A stretch of 64,000 bases of DNA from JANXQG01 sp963709175 (GTDB lineage Bacteria > Planctomycetota > Planctomycetia > Pirellulales > Thermoguttaceae): NCBI GenBank assembly GCA_963709175.1, contig CAVPVK010000015.1, positions 124,001-188,000 on the forward strand, given 5' to 3'. The notes under the pieces were generated by a model. The model worked only from the letters and a program-made list of their open reading frames with translations. It was not told where the DNA came from and ran no database searches. Positions within the stretch are counted from its first letter, which is position 1. Each line of letters begins with the position of its first letter. Positions 17,902 to 26,859 of this stretch are shown here, piece after piece. The translations under genes were made by a program, and so were the position numbers.

Positions 17902-19311
17902 TCAGCCCGAACGTGCTTCGCTGTCCGATTTCAGCAATCTACGAACGTCTCGTTCCACTCCTTCGCATTCCTTCTTGTCTTGCTCGTTGAAGAACGCCTC
18001 GCCCGGTCCTTGAATGAAGGGAGTCAATCGCACGCTGCACTTCTTACCCAGAACGTTGGGAATGTGGTGTAGGGAGTCCAATAGTTCTTTGGAAGTGCCA
18101 AGGGGCTTGCTGTCCTTCGGTTGGGGATGCTGGTGATCGTAATGCTCCTCAATACTTCGATTGTCTTCGATAAGTTCATCAATGTCCGCTTTCGACATCG
18201 GTGGGAAGAATTCCAAGACAATTGTGTAATTCCCCGAATGGACGAACCCTTGGGCCTTCAGGTCCGCTAGGCCGAGGGGAGGCAGGCTAATCGTGCCGTA
18301 CCATTCAATGGGTTTGTCCCGCCTGACGGTGACGATGTTCTTATCGCTTTTCACGGACCAGCCGCTTGGCAGTACAGATTTGATCTTCTCCGAGAATTCC
18401 ACAGCAGTTTTGTTTGACCGTTCGGCAACATTCTTGTTCTTGGATTTCCCTGAATCAAGGAACTCACGAATCTTCTTCAGAATCGTGCGGTGCTCTTCCT
18501 CAGCGGCAGCGTTGTCCTTGGCCTGCTGGATTTCCTTGATGGTTCTCTCCACAGTAGCCTTGAGTTGCTTGTCTTGGGTGCCGAGCGTCTCTCGTAACGT
18601 GGGAAGAACAGATTCGGCCTTCTTGCCGAAGACCGCCAATGACCCTGCCGCATTCAGCCGCACCCAATCAACTTTGTCATTGAGCAACTTGGCGATGGCC
18701 GTCATGTTCTCGGCATCGTAAGGATCAAGATGTGCCAACTCGCCCGTCGCCCAGCCACGAACCGTCTGGTCCTTGCTCGCAAAGGCTTCACGATAGCGAC
18801 GGCTCAAGTCGGCAATTTCAACGATGGACACGTCCTTGGGAATCTCGATCTTCTCCAAGTCGATGTCCTTTCCGACACAGATCGTCATCGTCGGGGTTTT
18901 GCTCCAAACCTTGCTTCCCAATTCCAAGGTCGTCATGTGCCGAGCGATTCCACCAACGATGTGCAGATTCCAGTTGTAGGGAATCGTCTTGGTTCGATCA
19001 AAGGTCTCCGCTATGCAGGGGCCGGGCCGCAGAAGCACTTCATGGAATTCGGCTTTGCTCGCGGAGAACTTCCGGAGGGCGTCGTTCAGGGCCGCAGTGT
19101 TGCCTTCGTAGTAGAAGTGCTCATTCCCGTTGACCCAAGTGTGATAAACCCGGCTCGGATGATTGACCAGGGGCATGATCCCCGGCCAGTCCCCGAAATT
19201 TGCTGCATTGAGGGCGGTGTTGCCGAAATCCTCCTCGCCCATCGCCCATATTTTGCCGTTGAGAACAAGGGCCACGAGAGCGAAGGTCAGAAATGCGAGT
19301 GTCTTCTTCAT
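17902..19311 (-). CDS. secreted HEAT-repeat-like protein
   Basis: 469 residues. Signal peptide MKKTLAFLTFALVALVLNGKIWA. A beta-rich N-terminal part (residues 25-165) is followed by two HEAT-like helical repeats at about 185-260 (RGWATGELAHLDPYDAENMTAIAKLLNDKVDWVRLNAAGSLAVFGKKAESVLPTL), a coiled-coil linker, and a C-terminal domain with NIVTVRRDKPIEWYGTISLPP. Periplasmic proteins of this build are common in planctomycetes; the function is unknown. TAA and upstream sequence give no sign of truncation. Confidence 0.7.
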   Translation of the reverse strand: MKKTLAFLTFALVALVLNGKIWAMGEEDFGNTALNAANFGDWPGIMPLVNHPSRVYHTWVNGNEHFYYEGNTAALNDALRKFSASKAEFHEVLLRPGPCIAETFDRTKTIPYNWNLHIVGGIARHMTTLELGSKVWSKTPTMTICVGKDIDLEKIEIPKDVSIVEIADLSRRYREAFASKDQTVRGWATGELAHLDPYDAENMTAIAKLLNDKVDWVRLNAAGSLAVFGKKAESVLPTLRETLGTQDKQLKATVERTIKEIQQAKDNAAAEEEHRTILKKIREFLDSGKSKNKNVAERSNKTAVEFSEKIKSVLPSGWSVKSDKNIVTVRRDKPIEWYGTISLPPLGLADLKAQGFVHSGNYTIVLEFFPPMSKADIDELIEDNRSIEEHYDHQHPQPKDSKPLGTSKELLDSLHHIPNVLGKKCSVRLTPFIQGPGEAFFNEQDKKECEGVERDVRRLLKSDSEARSG

Positions 19312-19367
19312 ATCGGGACTCCTTCATGCGGAAATGGTGGTCTTGAATTAGACGAACGGGAATGGAT

Positions 19368-19940
19368 TTAGTTCCCCAGTGCCATTCCGCATTGGCTCAC
19401 TTCATTTGCCCTTCGTTCTCGGGTAGCCATTCGCCGCCGCCGAACCAGAACCCAGATGCTCACGCCGATCCCACCAAAGAATCCAACTCCGTAGGCCGCG
19501 AGATGTGCCCAGAGATCGGCCAGAAACGCAACGTGTTTTGCCGCTGGAACTCGGTAGGCCAGGGAACCAACTAGCTGTACGGCACCGGCCTTGGCAACGA
19601 AGTAGCCCGATACCCCGGCCACGAACGACGAGCAAGCCATGCCGATCAGCAGGCAGCCGATGGGGCGAACCAGATGAGCGGCGTCGAATTTCGGCCACGA
19701 TCCGAGCCGCGAGGCAAGCACGGCGGGAACGGCGAGAATTGCACCCATCCACCACGTCGCAATCACTCCCCAGCCGAACGCCAGCAGGATCGGATCATCG
19801 GTGTGAAATATAGGCGGGTGCCCGATAGTAAAGTACTCCACGCAGACCCTTGCCGTGACCTGATCGTGCAGGATGCCGTAGATGATGGCGGCGACGATGC
19901 ACAATATGGTGATTTTCAGGGATTCGATTGCGGTCTTCAT
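19368..19940 (-). CDS. integral membrane protein, unknown function
   Basis: 190 residues from MKTAIESLKITIL. Four to five predicted membrane helices (ITILCIVAAIIYGIL, LAFGWGVIATWWMGAILAVPAVLA, GCLLIGMACSSFVAGVSGYFVA, AAYGVGFFGGIGVSIWVLV) and a basic cytoplasmic tail RRRRMATRERR. The stretch ARVCVEYFTIGHPP between helices 1 and 2 is a conserved element in a planctomycete family of unknown function. Last gene of a minus-strand run starting at 21380. Confidence 0.7.
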   Translation of the reverse strand: MKTAIESLKITILCIVAAIIYGILHDQVTARVCVEYFTIGHPPIFHTDDPILLAFGWGVIATWWMGAILAVPAVLASRLGSWPKFDAAHLVRPIGCLLIGMACSSFVAGVSGYFVAKAGAVQLVGSLAYRVPAAKHVAFLADLWAHLAAYGVGFFGGIGVSIWVLVRRRRMATRERRANEVSQCGMALGN

Positions 19941-20006
19941 GGTCCAGAATGCGTCTTTCCCGATGAACCTTGCCACGCCCCGGCGATTACCTGAGCCACG
20001 GACAAT

Positions 20007-20351
20007 TCAATCCGGCTTGTCTCCCAGCAACCATTCCTTCGCACGCTCGACCAGCAGTAGATCGCGGGTGCAGTCGCGGATATCTTCCTGCCTCAGTTTT
20101 TCGATGGTCTCGGGGTCTTCACCCTCGTAACGTTCGATGCCCCCGTAATCTACCCCAGGCACGTCGGGTTCATCTGGTTCGTAAAGAGAAGGATCGAACG
20201 GCTCCGTCAACCGGGCCTTTTCCAAGCACTCACGCAACTGCCACGGCTCGAAGATCGTCTTGATCTCGGCCACGAACGCGGGAATCTCCGCCCGAAACTC
20301 GGCGTTGGTCTCAGCGGCTTCGAGGAAATTGATGAACTTCTCCTCAACCAA
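20007..20351 (-). CDS. hypothetical acidic protein
   Basis: 114 residues, strongly acidic with a proline/aspartate-rich middle (DPSLYEPDEPDVPGVDYGG) between helical ends. Soluble, no known motif. Twelve bases separate it from the gene upstream, so it is probably cotranscribed with 20364-20711 and 20751-21125. Confidence 0.6.
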   Translation of the reverse strand: MVEEKFINFLEAAETNAEFRAEIPAFVAEIKTIFEPWQLRECLEKARLTEPFDPSLYEPDEPDVPGVDYGGIERYEGEDPETIEKLRQEDIRDCTRDLLLVERAKEWLLGDKPD

Positions 20352-20363
20352 GTATTTCAGGGC

Positions 20364-20711
20364 CTAGTCGGTGCCGAACTCATCCTCAATGCCCCTTGCC
20401 GCCTCGCATTGCTCGATCCAGATTTTCTCGAAGCTCCGAGGCGAACCCTCGCTCTCGGTAACATACTCATCGTACAGATCGGCATCTGTGGCTGGATCGT
20501 AGTGGGCGAGGTCGGGACTTTCATCGGTCGTCACTCGAACGAGGCAAGTTTCAGTGCCGCCCGTCTGGATGATATGGAACTTCCGGCCCCGGAACTCCGG
20601 GTGGCGTTCCAGCCACTTCTCCAAAATGGCGTCGATGTCCGGCTCAAACAGCGTGCCGTCAGGGGCGAGTTTGCCTTGGATGAATGGGATGATTACGATC
20701 CGGCCTGTCAT
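20364..20711 (-). CDS. hypothetical protein
   Basis: 115 residues from MTGRIVIIPFIQGKLAPDGTLF; the 12-codon longer form is less likely because GGGAAC lies just upstream of this ATG. Alpha/beta mixture, acidic C-terminus (ARGIEDEFGTD). No family recognised. Third gene of the compact minus-strand run. Confidence 0.6.
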   Translation of the reverse strand: MTGRIVIIPFIQGKLAPDGTLFEPDIDAILEKWLERHPEFRGRKFHIIQTGGTETCLVRVTTDESPDLAHYDPATDADLYDEYVTESEGSPRSFEKIWIEQCEAARGIEDEFGTD

Positions 20712-20750
20712 TGTGGTTCCCTTCTTGCGGAAAACGAATCTTAGCAAACA

Positions 20751-21125
20751 TTATTCATCGTCCAAATGCCCCTCACTATAGTTCAAAATAACCTCGGCTT
20801 CCTGCTCGTTCAACAGATTAAGGGCGAGATGGGCACCCAAGTAGCAGAGAACGAAGGCCAGCAAGGGCCGGGACTCCAAACCATGCTGATCGGAGTTCGC
20901 CACGTAATTCGCCAGGGCCGTCTCGATCACCCGTTTCGCCTCCGGTCCCCTGGTCTTGCGGCCTCGAAACTTGAGACAGATCAGCGGGGCCAAATGGAAC
21001 AAGTTGGCCTCGGTGATCGGATGGCCGGTGAGGATGCCAAACGGCTCGGTGTCGCAGGCATCGAGCATGGCGTCCCGAATTTCTTCAATCCATTCGACGG
21101 CGTTTTGTGGAAGGCGGCGAGGCAT
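20751..21125 (-). CDS. hypothetical helical protein
   Basis: 124 residues, mostly helical (EWIEEIRDAMLDACD, AKRVIETALANYVA, LLAFVLCYLGAHLALNLLNEQEAEVIL). Soluble, no signal peptide. The stop-start distance to the preceding gene is 6 bases. Function unknown. Confidence 0.6.
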   Translation of the reverse strand: MPRRLPQNAVEWIEEIRDAMLDACDTEPFGILTGHPITEANLFHLAPLICLKFRGRKTRGPEAKRVIETALANYVANSDQHGLESRPLLAFVLCYLGAHLALNLLNEQEAEVILNYSEGHLDDE

Positions 21126-21131
21126 GGCCCT

Positions 21132-21380
21132 TCACTCCATGTCGCAGCTTACGCCCTTGTAGGTAGCAGCCGGTTTTCCTACCAGCCGATACCAGAGAAA
21201 CTTCCCAGCTTCACCGGATGTACTCCCGGCCTTGAGTTCACGGGACAGCCGCACGACAGTATCAAGCGGCAAGACACCCTCTGGACTACAACGGAATTCG
21301 GACTCCTTGGTAACGGGCAGCTTCCTGAAATCAATGTGCTTCACGCTGGTCGAGTTGTCCACCAAGTCGATGCGAATCAA
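21132..21380 (-). CDS. small hypothetical protein (TTG start)
   Basis: 82 residues. The frame opens with TTG at 21380, preceded by GAGGGC at about eight bases; no ATG is available in frame before an upstream stop. It is followed after 6 bases by the next gene, which supports it being real. No family recognised. Confidence 0.45.
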   Translation of the reverse strand: MIRIDLVDNSTSVKHIDFRKLPVTKESEFRCSPEGVLPLDTVVRLSRELKAGSTSGEAGKFLWYRLVGKPAATYKGVSCDME

Positions 21381-21455
21381 GATTTTGCCCTCGAATGTAT
21401 TGCCAAGCCTCGCAGTAGGCGTTCATTATAGCTCATTTCGTCGTGCGTAGAAGTT

Positions 21456-22535
21456 TCACCGATCCCCACGAATCGCCCGCTGAACCGCTTCCAAATACGC
21501 GGTGCCATCCTTGGCGGTCGGGGTCAAGTACCCGCCTTCGCCGTTCTCATTCCAGGCGTAAATCAGTAGGAGCCGCTCAGGCGTGGCTTTATCAGGGTAC
21601 TTGTCCAACCACCGGACGCCCACTTTCACGAATTTCTCGACCATCTTCGGCGTGCGGTCAGGATACCAAACGGACATTTTCTCGGGCGGCAACTGGCCCT
21701 GTTCCCAAGGCCGACGATCCCATCCAGCCGTAATGACAGGGACGTAGGGAAGCGGCGTAGTTTCGGCCATTTGCTCGAAAATCTTGCCGCTGTCCGCGAT
21801 CAGTTTCCGGAACGGCTGGCTGCCGCCCCCATTCATCCAACCGCCATTTATATTGTAGCCAGTGAAGATCGAGTAGCCCGAGCGGGCGAGATCGGCCAGG
21901 TGCTTGCCCGGACCCGTACACCCGGCAATGGATACACCCGGCAACCCCGCCTTCTTGGCCTTTTCCCGCAATGAGTCGAATGCCTTGCGAACTCCCTCCA
22001 CGCCGCCGAAGGCTTTTTGCAATTCGCCCGGCGAGAAAAAGACCAAGAGCGGCTGACCGTCCAGGCGAAGATGGGTGGGCTTTTGGAAAAGTTCGATCCA
22101 TTTGTTACAGCAGGCATCCCATTCCTTCGACCCGATGTAGAAACCCGCGTGGTTCACGGCCAGGAGGCAGAACTTCAATCGGTGGCAATTCGGGGCCTTG
22201 AGGTACAAGTCCAAGGCGTTATTGAGGGGCGAGGTCTTGGTTTTGCCCTCGGGGTAGTACCAGTCGAAGGCCCAGAAGGCGATCTCGTGGTCGGCACAAA
22301 AGTCGATCTGCTTCTGCATAATCTCCAAGGTATCGTCCCGCCAGCCCCAAACGGGTTTTCGGTCGGCATAGTCCGTTTGCAGCAACTTGGTGAGATGGAT
22401 CGCTTCGGTCTTGCCGCTCCACCCATCGAAGTAGTAGGCTCCAACCGTGGCCTTGGGCTTGGCCTGTTGGGTATGGGCGGTGGCTGGGATGAGGGCAAGG
22501 CAGAGGAACGCGATGGACCAAACGAGTCTTTTCAT
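21456..22535 (-). CDS. secreted GH99-like (WbsX-type) glycoside hydrolase domain protein
   Basis: 359 residues. Signal peptide (SIAFLCLALIPATAHTQ). The fold is a GH99-like barrel: VGAYYFDGWSGKTE at the start, FWAFDWYYPEGK, QPLLVFFSPGELQ, YVPVITAGWDRRPW, VWYPDRTPKMVEKFV and the C-terminal LLLIYAWNENGEGGYLTPT, equivalent to the WNEW-E motif of the family. GH99 enzymes cleave alpha-mannans; the WbsX-like branch is found with polysaccharide loci and its substrate is unknown. It stands alone in the accessory region. Confidence 0.8.
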   Translation of the reverse strand: MKRLVWSIAFLCLALIPATAHTQQAKPKATVGAYYFDGWSGKTEAIHLTKLLQTDYADRKPVWGWRDDTLEIMQKQIDFCADHEIAFWAFDWYYPEGKTKTSPLNNALDLYLKAPNCHRLKFCLLAVNHAGFYIGSKEWDACCNKWIELFQKPTHLRLDGQPLLVFFSPGELQKAFGGVEGVRKAFDSLREKAKKAGLPGVSIAGCTGPGKHLADLARSGYSIFTGYNINGGWMNGGGSQPFRKLIADSGKIFEQMAETTPLPYVPVITAGWDRRPWEQGQLPPEKMSVWYPDRTPKMVEKFVKVGVRWLDKYPDKATPERLLLIYAWNENGEGGYLTPTAKDGTAYLEAVQRAIRGDR

Positions 22536-22674
22536 GGCAAATGCTCCTGGGATCAGTGTCGATCTCGGCAGTATAGCCTACTCAATGCTCACGGTCACGC
22601 CCTAGCCGCTGGTAGCCAAGTCCTTCGCCACCGTGCCGTTGTGTCCTATTTGCTGTTTCGGAAGGACTGGTTTC

Positions 22675-22944
22675 CTACCAAACCTCAAGCTCGCCATCCT
22701 CGTTCCGGACTACCTGACGGTCAATCCGCACTTCCTGGTCATTGGCGGCCTCATGGCCGACAAGACTAACCATGCAGAATTTGAGATACTCGTCGTCCTC
22801 GTTGTCCCATTCGTTCTCATCCGCGATTATCAGTTTGCTCAATTCGTCAGCGGTTGCGTCGGACGGACCTTTGACCGTGACCGAGTACCGCTCGTCAAGC
22901 GACCTTCTGAGATGAACCACGTAACATTTTGTGCCGTTTTCCAT
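22675..22944 (-). CDS. small hypothetical protein
   Basis: 89 residues from MENGTKCYVVHLRRS. This start is preferred because AAAGGA lies about eight bases upstream; a longer reading would run into the PhzF fragment. It is acidic (IIADENEWDNEDDEYLKF) with no recognised domain. It stands immediately downstream of a truncated gene. Confidence 0.6.
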   Translation of the reverse strand: MENGTKCYVVHLRRSLDERYSVTVKGPSDATADELSKLIIADENEWDNEDDEYLKFCMVSLVGHEAANDQEVRIDRQVVRNEDGELEVW

Positions 22945-22984
22945 TTTCGTTTCCTTTATTTGTACCCCAAAAGTCTTTCGGATA

Positions 22985-23155
22985 GCCGTCGTCTTCATTC
23001 ACCAGGAAAGCCGTTTCCGATAGGTTCATCTCCATTGCCACGTTTTGGAGCCAAGCATCATCCGGCCACGCAGTTAACGGCACGACGGCGGCTGGATTGC
23101 CTGCAAAGGGTCGGTTGGTGAAGGCATCGACCACGAAATAGCGGAGCGGAGACAT
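22985..23155 (-). pseudogene. N-terminal fragment of a PhzF-family gene
   Basis: The first 55-57 codons are a clear PhzF N-terminus: MSPLRYFVVDAFTNRPFAGNPAAVV, DDAWLQNVAMEMNLSETAFLV, including the catalytic Glu of NLSETAF. The next conserved part (LRWFTP...CGHATL) is absent; at about 22985 the sequence changes to the leader of the next gene. About four fifths of the gene are lost. Confidence 0.8.
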
Positions 23156-23180
23156 GTCATCCTTTGTCGTTCAAGTCATT

Positions 23181-23618
23181 TCATACAAGCCCTCGGGCGA
23201 GAGTTTTCCGCTGCAATACCTTGAGGTCGCTACGGGCCGTCCACCCGCAACGGCTCCAAAACTGCTCTCCCGATTCGTTGTCAGCATAGAGGAAAATGTT
23301 GCATTTGAGAATGCCCACGGCTACCAATGCCCCAAGGCACTTTTCGACCATCTGCCGTCCCAGGCCACGACCTCGATACTCGGGCAGGACAGCCAAGTGA
23401 TTCAGATAACCACGCCGACCATCGTGGCCGCAAAGGACGGCAGCTACCAACCGCGTGCCGTCTCGGGCGATCAAGCTCAGGCCAGGATTCCGATCCAAGT
23501 AGGCCTGAAGTTGATCGGGAGTGTCGGATTCGTTCAACCCCACGCCGTTCGTCTGGCTCCAAAGAGCCAGCACGGCATCGAGATCGTGGGCCGTCATGGC
23601 GGATATGGCAATATCCAT
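23181..23618 (-). CDS. GNAT-family N-acetyltransferase (YpeA-like)
   Basis: 145 residues from MDIAISAMTAHD, the Met that begins the family fold; the frame extends further upstream but without similarity. Motifs: DLDAVLALWSQTNGVGLNESDTPDQLQAYLDRNPG, LVAAVLCGHDGRRGYLNHLAVLPEYRGRGLGRQMVEKCLGAL (acetyl-CoA loop RGRGLG) and the C-terminal FLYADNESGEQFWSRCGW. Closest in look to YpeA/RimI-like acetyltransferases. Complete. Confidence 0.88.
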   Translation of the reverse strand: MDIAISAMTAHDLDAVLALWSQTNGVGLNESDTPDQLQAYLDRNPGLSLIARDGTRLVAAVLCGHDGRRGYLNHLAVLPEYRGRGLGRQMVEKCLGALVAVGILKCNIFLYADNESGEQFWSRCGWTARSDLKVLQRKTLARGLV

Positions 23619-23700
23619 ACGATCATTCCTGCTCACAGTTGGTCCTTTTGGCCTCATGCGACGAAACAAAAGGAGACTGCGGGACGCGGCGAAAGGTTCG

Positions 23701-23860
23701 CTATCCGACGAACTTGTACATAGCCAGCGTATCCACGTATCGTTCCGGCCCGAACTTGATGTCTTTGGGCCGCAAACCCTCTTCGACGAAGCCGAGCTTT
23801 CGGTACAGCCGAATTGCACCCGCGTTCGTGGTGAAGACTTCGAGACAGACCTTTTCGATC
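23701..23860 (-). pseudogene. C-terminal fragment of a GNAT acetyltransferase
   Basis: The last 50 codons read EKVCLEVFTTNAGAIRLYRKLGFVEEGLRPKDIKFG and end at the stop at 23701. This is the end of a GNAT domain (N-x-x-A-I-x-L-Y-x-x-x-GF). The acetyl-CoA-binding part is missing; upstream the sequence switches to the alcohol-dehydrogenase fragment. Confidence 0.8.
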
Positions 23861-24097
23861 AATGATGAGGGCGAAGGCGGCGACCGCCAGCGGCTTCGTG
23901 GGTGCCCCAACCAAGGTCAGGTTGCCGTCTCTGGCAAGCAGGTTGAGGTAGGCGTTGATGTCGTGCTCTGCCGAGATGGTATCAAGGATGAAATCGAAGC
24001 TGAAAGCGTGCTTCTTCATCTCGTCCGCGTTGCGGGACACGACAACTTCATCGGCTCCCAGGCGAAGGGCGTCCTCCTTCTTGTTGGGCGAAGTTGG
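23857..24097 (-). pseudogene. internal fragment of a zinc-type alcohol dehydrogenase (YahK/AdhC-like)
   Basis: Codons in the minus frame give TSPNKKEDALRLGADEVVVSRNADEM, FDFILDTISAEHDINAYLNLLARDGNLTLVGAP, the second half of the NAD(P)-binding domain of YahK-like alcohol dehydrogenases. The zinc-binding N-terminal domain and the C-terminus are absent. It abuts the GNAT fragment, so two unrelated broken genes are joined. Confidence 0.8.
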
Positions 24098-24339
24098 CAG
24101 AGGTTTGCCCTGCGGCTTCGTCGCAGGGCAAACACGAGCCACAATCTTGATGAGGCCATGACGGCGAACTACCGTGAAGGCCGAGCCAGGGAGTTACGGC
24201 ATCGCTCTCATCGCTTGGCTACGTGCTCATGCTCGTGAAACGGGTCAAGACGCTAGCGAGATTGAACCAGGCCAATAGGCCAGGAACAGGATTCCCGCCA
24301 CCGTAGATAGGGGTTTTGGGAGGCATGGACTCCGGCGAC

Positions 24340-25089
24340 TCAGGGCTTCAGGTCCAACGCCTTGAGTTTCTTCGCAGCCGTTCCGTACTGGCCTAAATGG
24401 TAAACCGACACCCCAACTGGCGAAAACGTAAACGTCTCAAACGGTTCGGCCAGCATTTTGTCGAGATATTCTTTGGGGGCGAGGCCGGTGGTGACGTGTG
24501 GCTCGTAGTGCTCGCCGGAATGTTTTGGCACGAACACCGAAACATACTCGATCAGCAGCGGGTTGATAATAGGGTCTTCGGGTGTGGTAACGAACGCAGC
24601 CGAGGTTCCAGTCTTCACCGCAAACGGGGTCACGGCATCGATCATCTTTTGTTCCAGCTTGAGCAATTCGGGGGTCGGCTTGACGACAATCCCTGAGAGG
24701 CCCAGCGACTTGTCGGGGATGTAATAGTATTTGTAGGCTTCCAGCTTCAGGCCGGATACATTGGTACTGGCGACGACTTTGCCGACAGCGACATAGACCT
24801 TATCCAGGTCTTCGGTACGGACAAAACGCTGCACCATCGTAATGTGCGGGTGATGCGTGGCATCGAGGGAAAAGCCCTTCGGGAAGACTTTGAGCAGGCG
24901 GGCGTTGACAGCCTCCGCGTGCTGGATCATCGTCGCATCCGGCTCCAACAAGATGTCAATGGCCGTGACCGGGTTCTTCTCGGCAGACGGTGACGCTGAC
25001 TGCGATTGAGCGTTCGCTCCCTGAATTGCCAGATAGAGCATCGCTCCGTTCATCAGGAGGAGGCCAAGAGTTTTTACGGTTAGTTTCAT
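24340..25089 (-). CDS. exported 2H phosphoesterase (2'-5' RNA ligase-like)
   Basis: 249 residues. Signal peptide (LGLLLMNGAMLYLAIQGANA). The mature part has the two His-containing motifs of the 2H/LigT fold: HHPHITMVQRF (HxT) and YEPHVTTGLAP (HxT), about 105 residues apart, with the DILLEPDATMIQHAEAVNARLLKVFP start typical of the family. Cytoplasmic members act on 2',5'- or cyclic phosphodiesters; export to the periplasm is unusual. It lies 29 bases downstream of the HAD gene, in the same direction. Confidence 0.8.
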   Translation of the reverse strand: MKLTVKTLGLLLMNGAMLYLAIQGANAQSQSASPSAEKNPVTAIDILLEPDATMIQHAEAVNARLLKVFPKGFSLDATHHPHITMVQRFVRTEDLDKVYVAVGKVVASTNVSGLKLEAYKYYYIPDKSLGLSGIVVKPTPELLKLEQKMIDAVTPFAVKTGTSAAFVTTPEDPIINPLLIEYVSVFVPKHSGEHYEPHVTTGLAPKEYLDKMLAEPFETFTFSPVGVSVYHLGQYGTAAKKLKALDLKP

Positions 25090-25118
25090 GGTCGTTCTCT
25101 TTGGGGGTTAAGTGGTGG

Positions 25119-26150
25119 CTATTGCTCGAACGCAAAGATGCGTTTCCAATCGTTCTGCATGCTAATAACGATCCAGCCGTCCTTCTTCGCCTTATCGTAG
25201 AGGGCCTGAGTGAATGTACCGAGTTTCGTGGCGGGCAATCCTTGTGCTGGACCATACGCGTATTCGCGTGTCGCGTCATCGTGCAGGACCAGCATGGCGA
25301 GCCTCGCACCGGCACCGGCCTTGGTATATTCAAGCATCTGCCGGTCGCCGTCAGAATTACCAAATGCGGCGACCGGGCGGCGACCGATCATTAGGTGGAT
25401 ACCTTCGGGTTTGCCTGCCTTGTCATCGTTCAACAAGAGTTTCGGCTCCTTGGTCAGAATCGGTTTGCCCTCCTTATCGTAGCCGTATTTCGTTCCGCCC
25501 ATCGAGCCAACCACCTGCTCAGGCGGGATGCCGTAGGTCTTCTCCGCGTACACTCGCACGAAGTCCTGCCCGCCACCCGTGACGATGTAGGTCTTGTAGC
25601 CGTTGGCACGGAGATAATGAAGAACCTCCTGCATTGGCTGGTACGTGAGTTCGGTGTAGGGCTTTTTCCAGCGTGGATGTTGGGCGGCGGCGAGCCATTT
25701 CTTCACTTCGGCCTGAAATTGATCGGTCGTCATGCCGGTAAGCGTGGCAGCGAGGATTTTTTCCAGGTCAGGCATCGTGAGATTCGCCATTGCCTCGCGG
25801 TTCCCCGAAAGCACGGTTTTGAACGGCTCGACGTTCTTGAGTTCCGGCTTCTTTTCCACCAGTGCCGGTACACGATCCAAGCAGAAGATGACCTGCGTGT
25901 ACATCGGATGTTCAACCCATAGCGTGCCGTCTTGATCGAATGTGGCGATGCGTTCGGCGGGCGGCACAAACTGCGGACTGGCATGATCGGTAGTTGCCTG
26001 GACGAAGCCCACGATGGCGTGCTTGGCGGGACCGTCGTTCCAAGATGGGAGTGGATCGGTCTGGGCTTGTGCGGGAGCGACAATGAACCACGCCGCGAAT
26101 ATGACGGCTGCAAACACGCAACGATTGATTTTCTTTCGAGTTATAGTCAC
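25119..26150 (-). CDS. exported HAD-family phosphatase
   Basis: 343 residues. The GTG at 26150 is chosen because AAGGAG stands seven bases before it and a good signal peptide follows (VFAAVIFAAWFIVAPAQA); an ATG at 26174 would add 8 residues. HAD motifs: I in ATFDQDGTLWVEHP, II in YIVTGGGQDFVRVYAEK, III/IV in GRRPVAAFGNSDGDRQML. The cap resembles the phosphoserine-phosphatase-like class. Periplasmic, substrate unknown. Probably cotranscribed with the 2H phosphoesterase. Confidence 0.88.
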   Translation of the reverse strand: MTITRKKINRCVFAAVIFAAWFIVAPAQAQTDPLPSWNDGPAKHAIVGFVQATTDHASPQFVPPAERIATFDQDGTLWVEHPMYTQVIFCLDRVPALVEKKPELKNVEPFKTVLSGNREAMANLTMPDLEKILAATLTGMTTDQFQAEVKKWLAAAQHPRWKKPYTELTYQPMQEVLHYLRANGYKTYIVTGGGQDFVRVYAEKTYGIPPEQVVGSMGGTKYGYDKEGKPILTKEPKLLLNDDKAGKPEGIHLMIGRRPVAAFGNSDGDRQMLEYTKAGAGARLAMLVLHDDATREYAYGPAQGLPATKLGTFTQALYDKAKKDGWIVISMQNDWKRIFAFEQ

Positions 26151-26283
26151 TCTTCTGCTCCTTCGTCTGGTCATTTGATTGAAATGTCTCGTCGTGGCTC
26201 CCCGGCTGGGCGAGATAGTAACCCGTCTTCTGCGTGGCAGAGGCTTACTAATCCGCACAGCACGATGAAGGATAGCCAGCGAT

Positions 26284-26754
26284 TCATTTTTGGGCCAGCA
26301 CTTTTCTTTTTTCCTCAATAAACTGAATATGATGAGGGATGTGGGCGGTCATTTTCTGAACCAGCGTTTCCAGCGTTAGCGGCCCGGCCTCGGAATGGAT
26401 GCCCCGACGTTGGAAGTCTTCGGCCTTGAGCGTGCGAAGAATCCGAGCGATTTGCTTGCGGATCGTCTCGACGAGCAGGAGTTCCTCTTCGGCAATCCGG
26501 TCGTGGTAGGCCAATCGTGCGGCAAATAAGTCCGGATCGCCGCTGGAAAACGCAGGCTCATTTTCGGCTATCACCCGCTTGATCCGGTCGCCGCAGACGA
26601 TCTCGAAGTCGGCCAGATGGCAAACGACCTCCAAAGTGGACCACTTGCCGGGAATGGGCCGGGCCACGAGTTGCCCCTGGGACATCCCGGCCACGGCCTT
26701 TCGCAGTAATTGGGGGCCATCAAGGTAGTTGTCGATCAAAGTGGTCGTTTCCAT
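26284..26754 (-). CDS. DinB-family protein
   Basis: 156 residues, four-helix bundle family: TLIDNYLDGPQLLRKAVAGMS, the metal His in WSTLEVVCHLADFEIVCGDRI, and the C-terminal His pair in HIPHHIQFIEEKRKV. The three His expected for the metal site are present (CHLAD, HIPHH). DinB-like proteins are metal-dependent thiol transferases or hydrolases of mostly unknown role. Complete. Confidence 0.9.
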   Translation of the reverse strand: METTTLIDNYLDGPQLLRKAVAGMSQGQLVARPIPGKWSTLEVVCHLADFEIVCGDRIKRVIAENEPAFSSGDPDLFAARLAYHDRIAEEELLLVETIRKQIARILRTLKAEDFQRRGIHSEAGPLTLETLVQKMTAHIPHHIQFIEEKRKVLAQK

Positions 26755-26859
26755 TGGTCTATTGCTCCGTAATCCAAGTCCATCAAATGAAACGCCCCCA
26801 GTTTACCTCTTCCGCCCTGGTGTGAACATGAACCCCGGTGGTGATTCCAAGTCTTAAAG

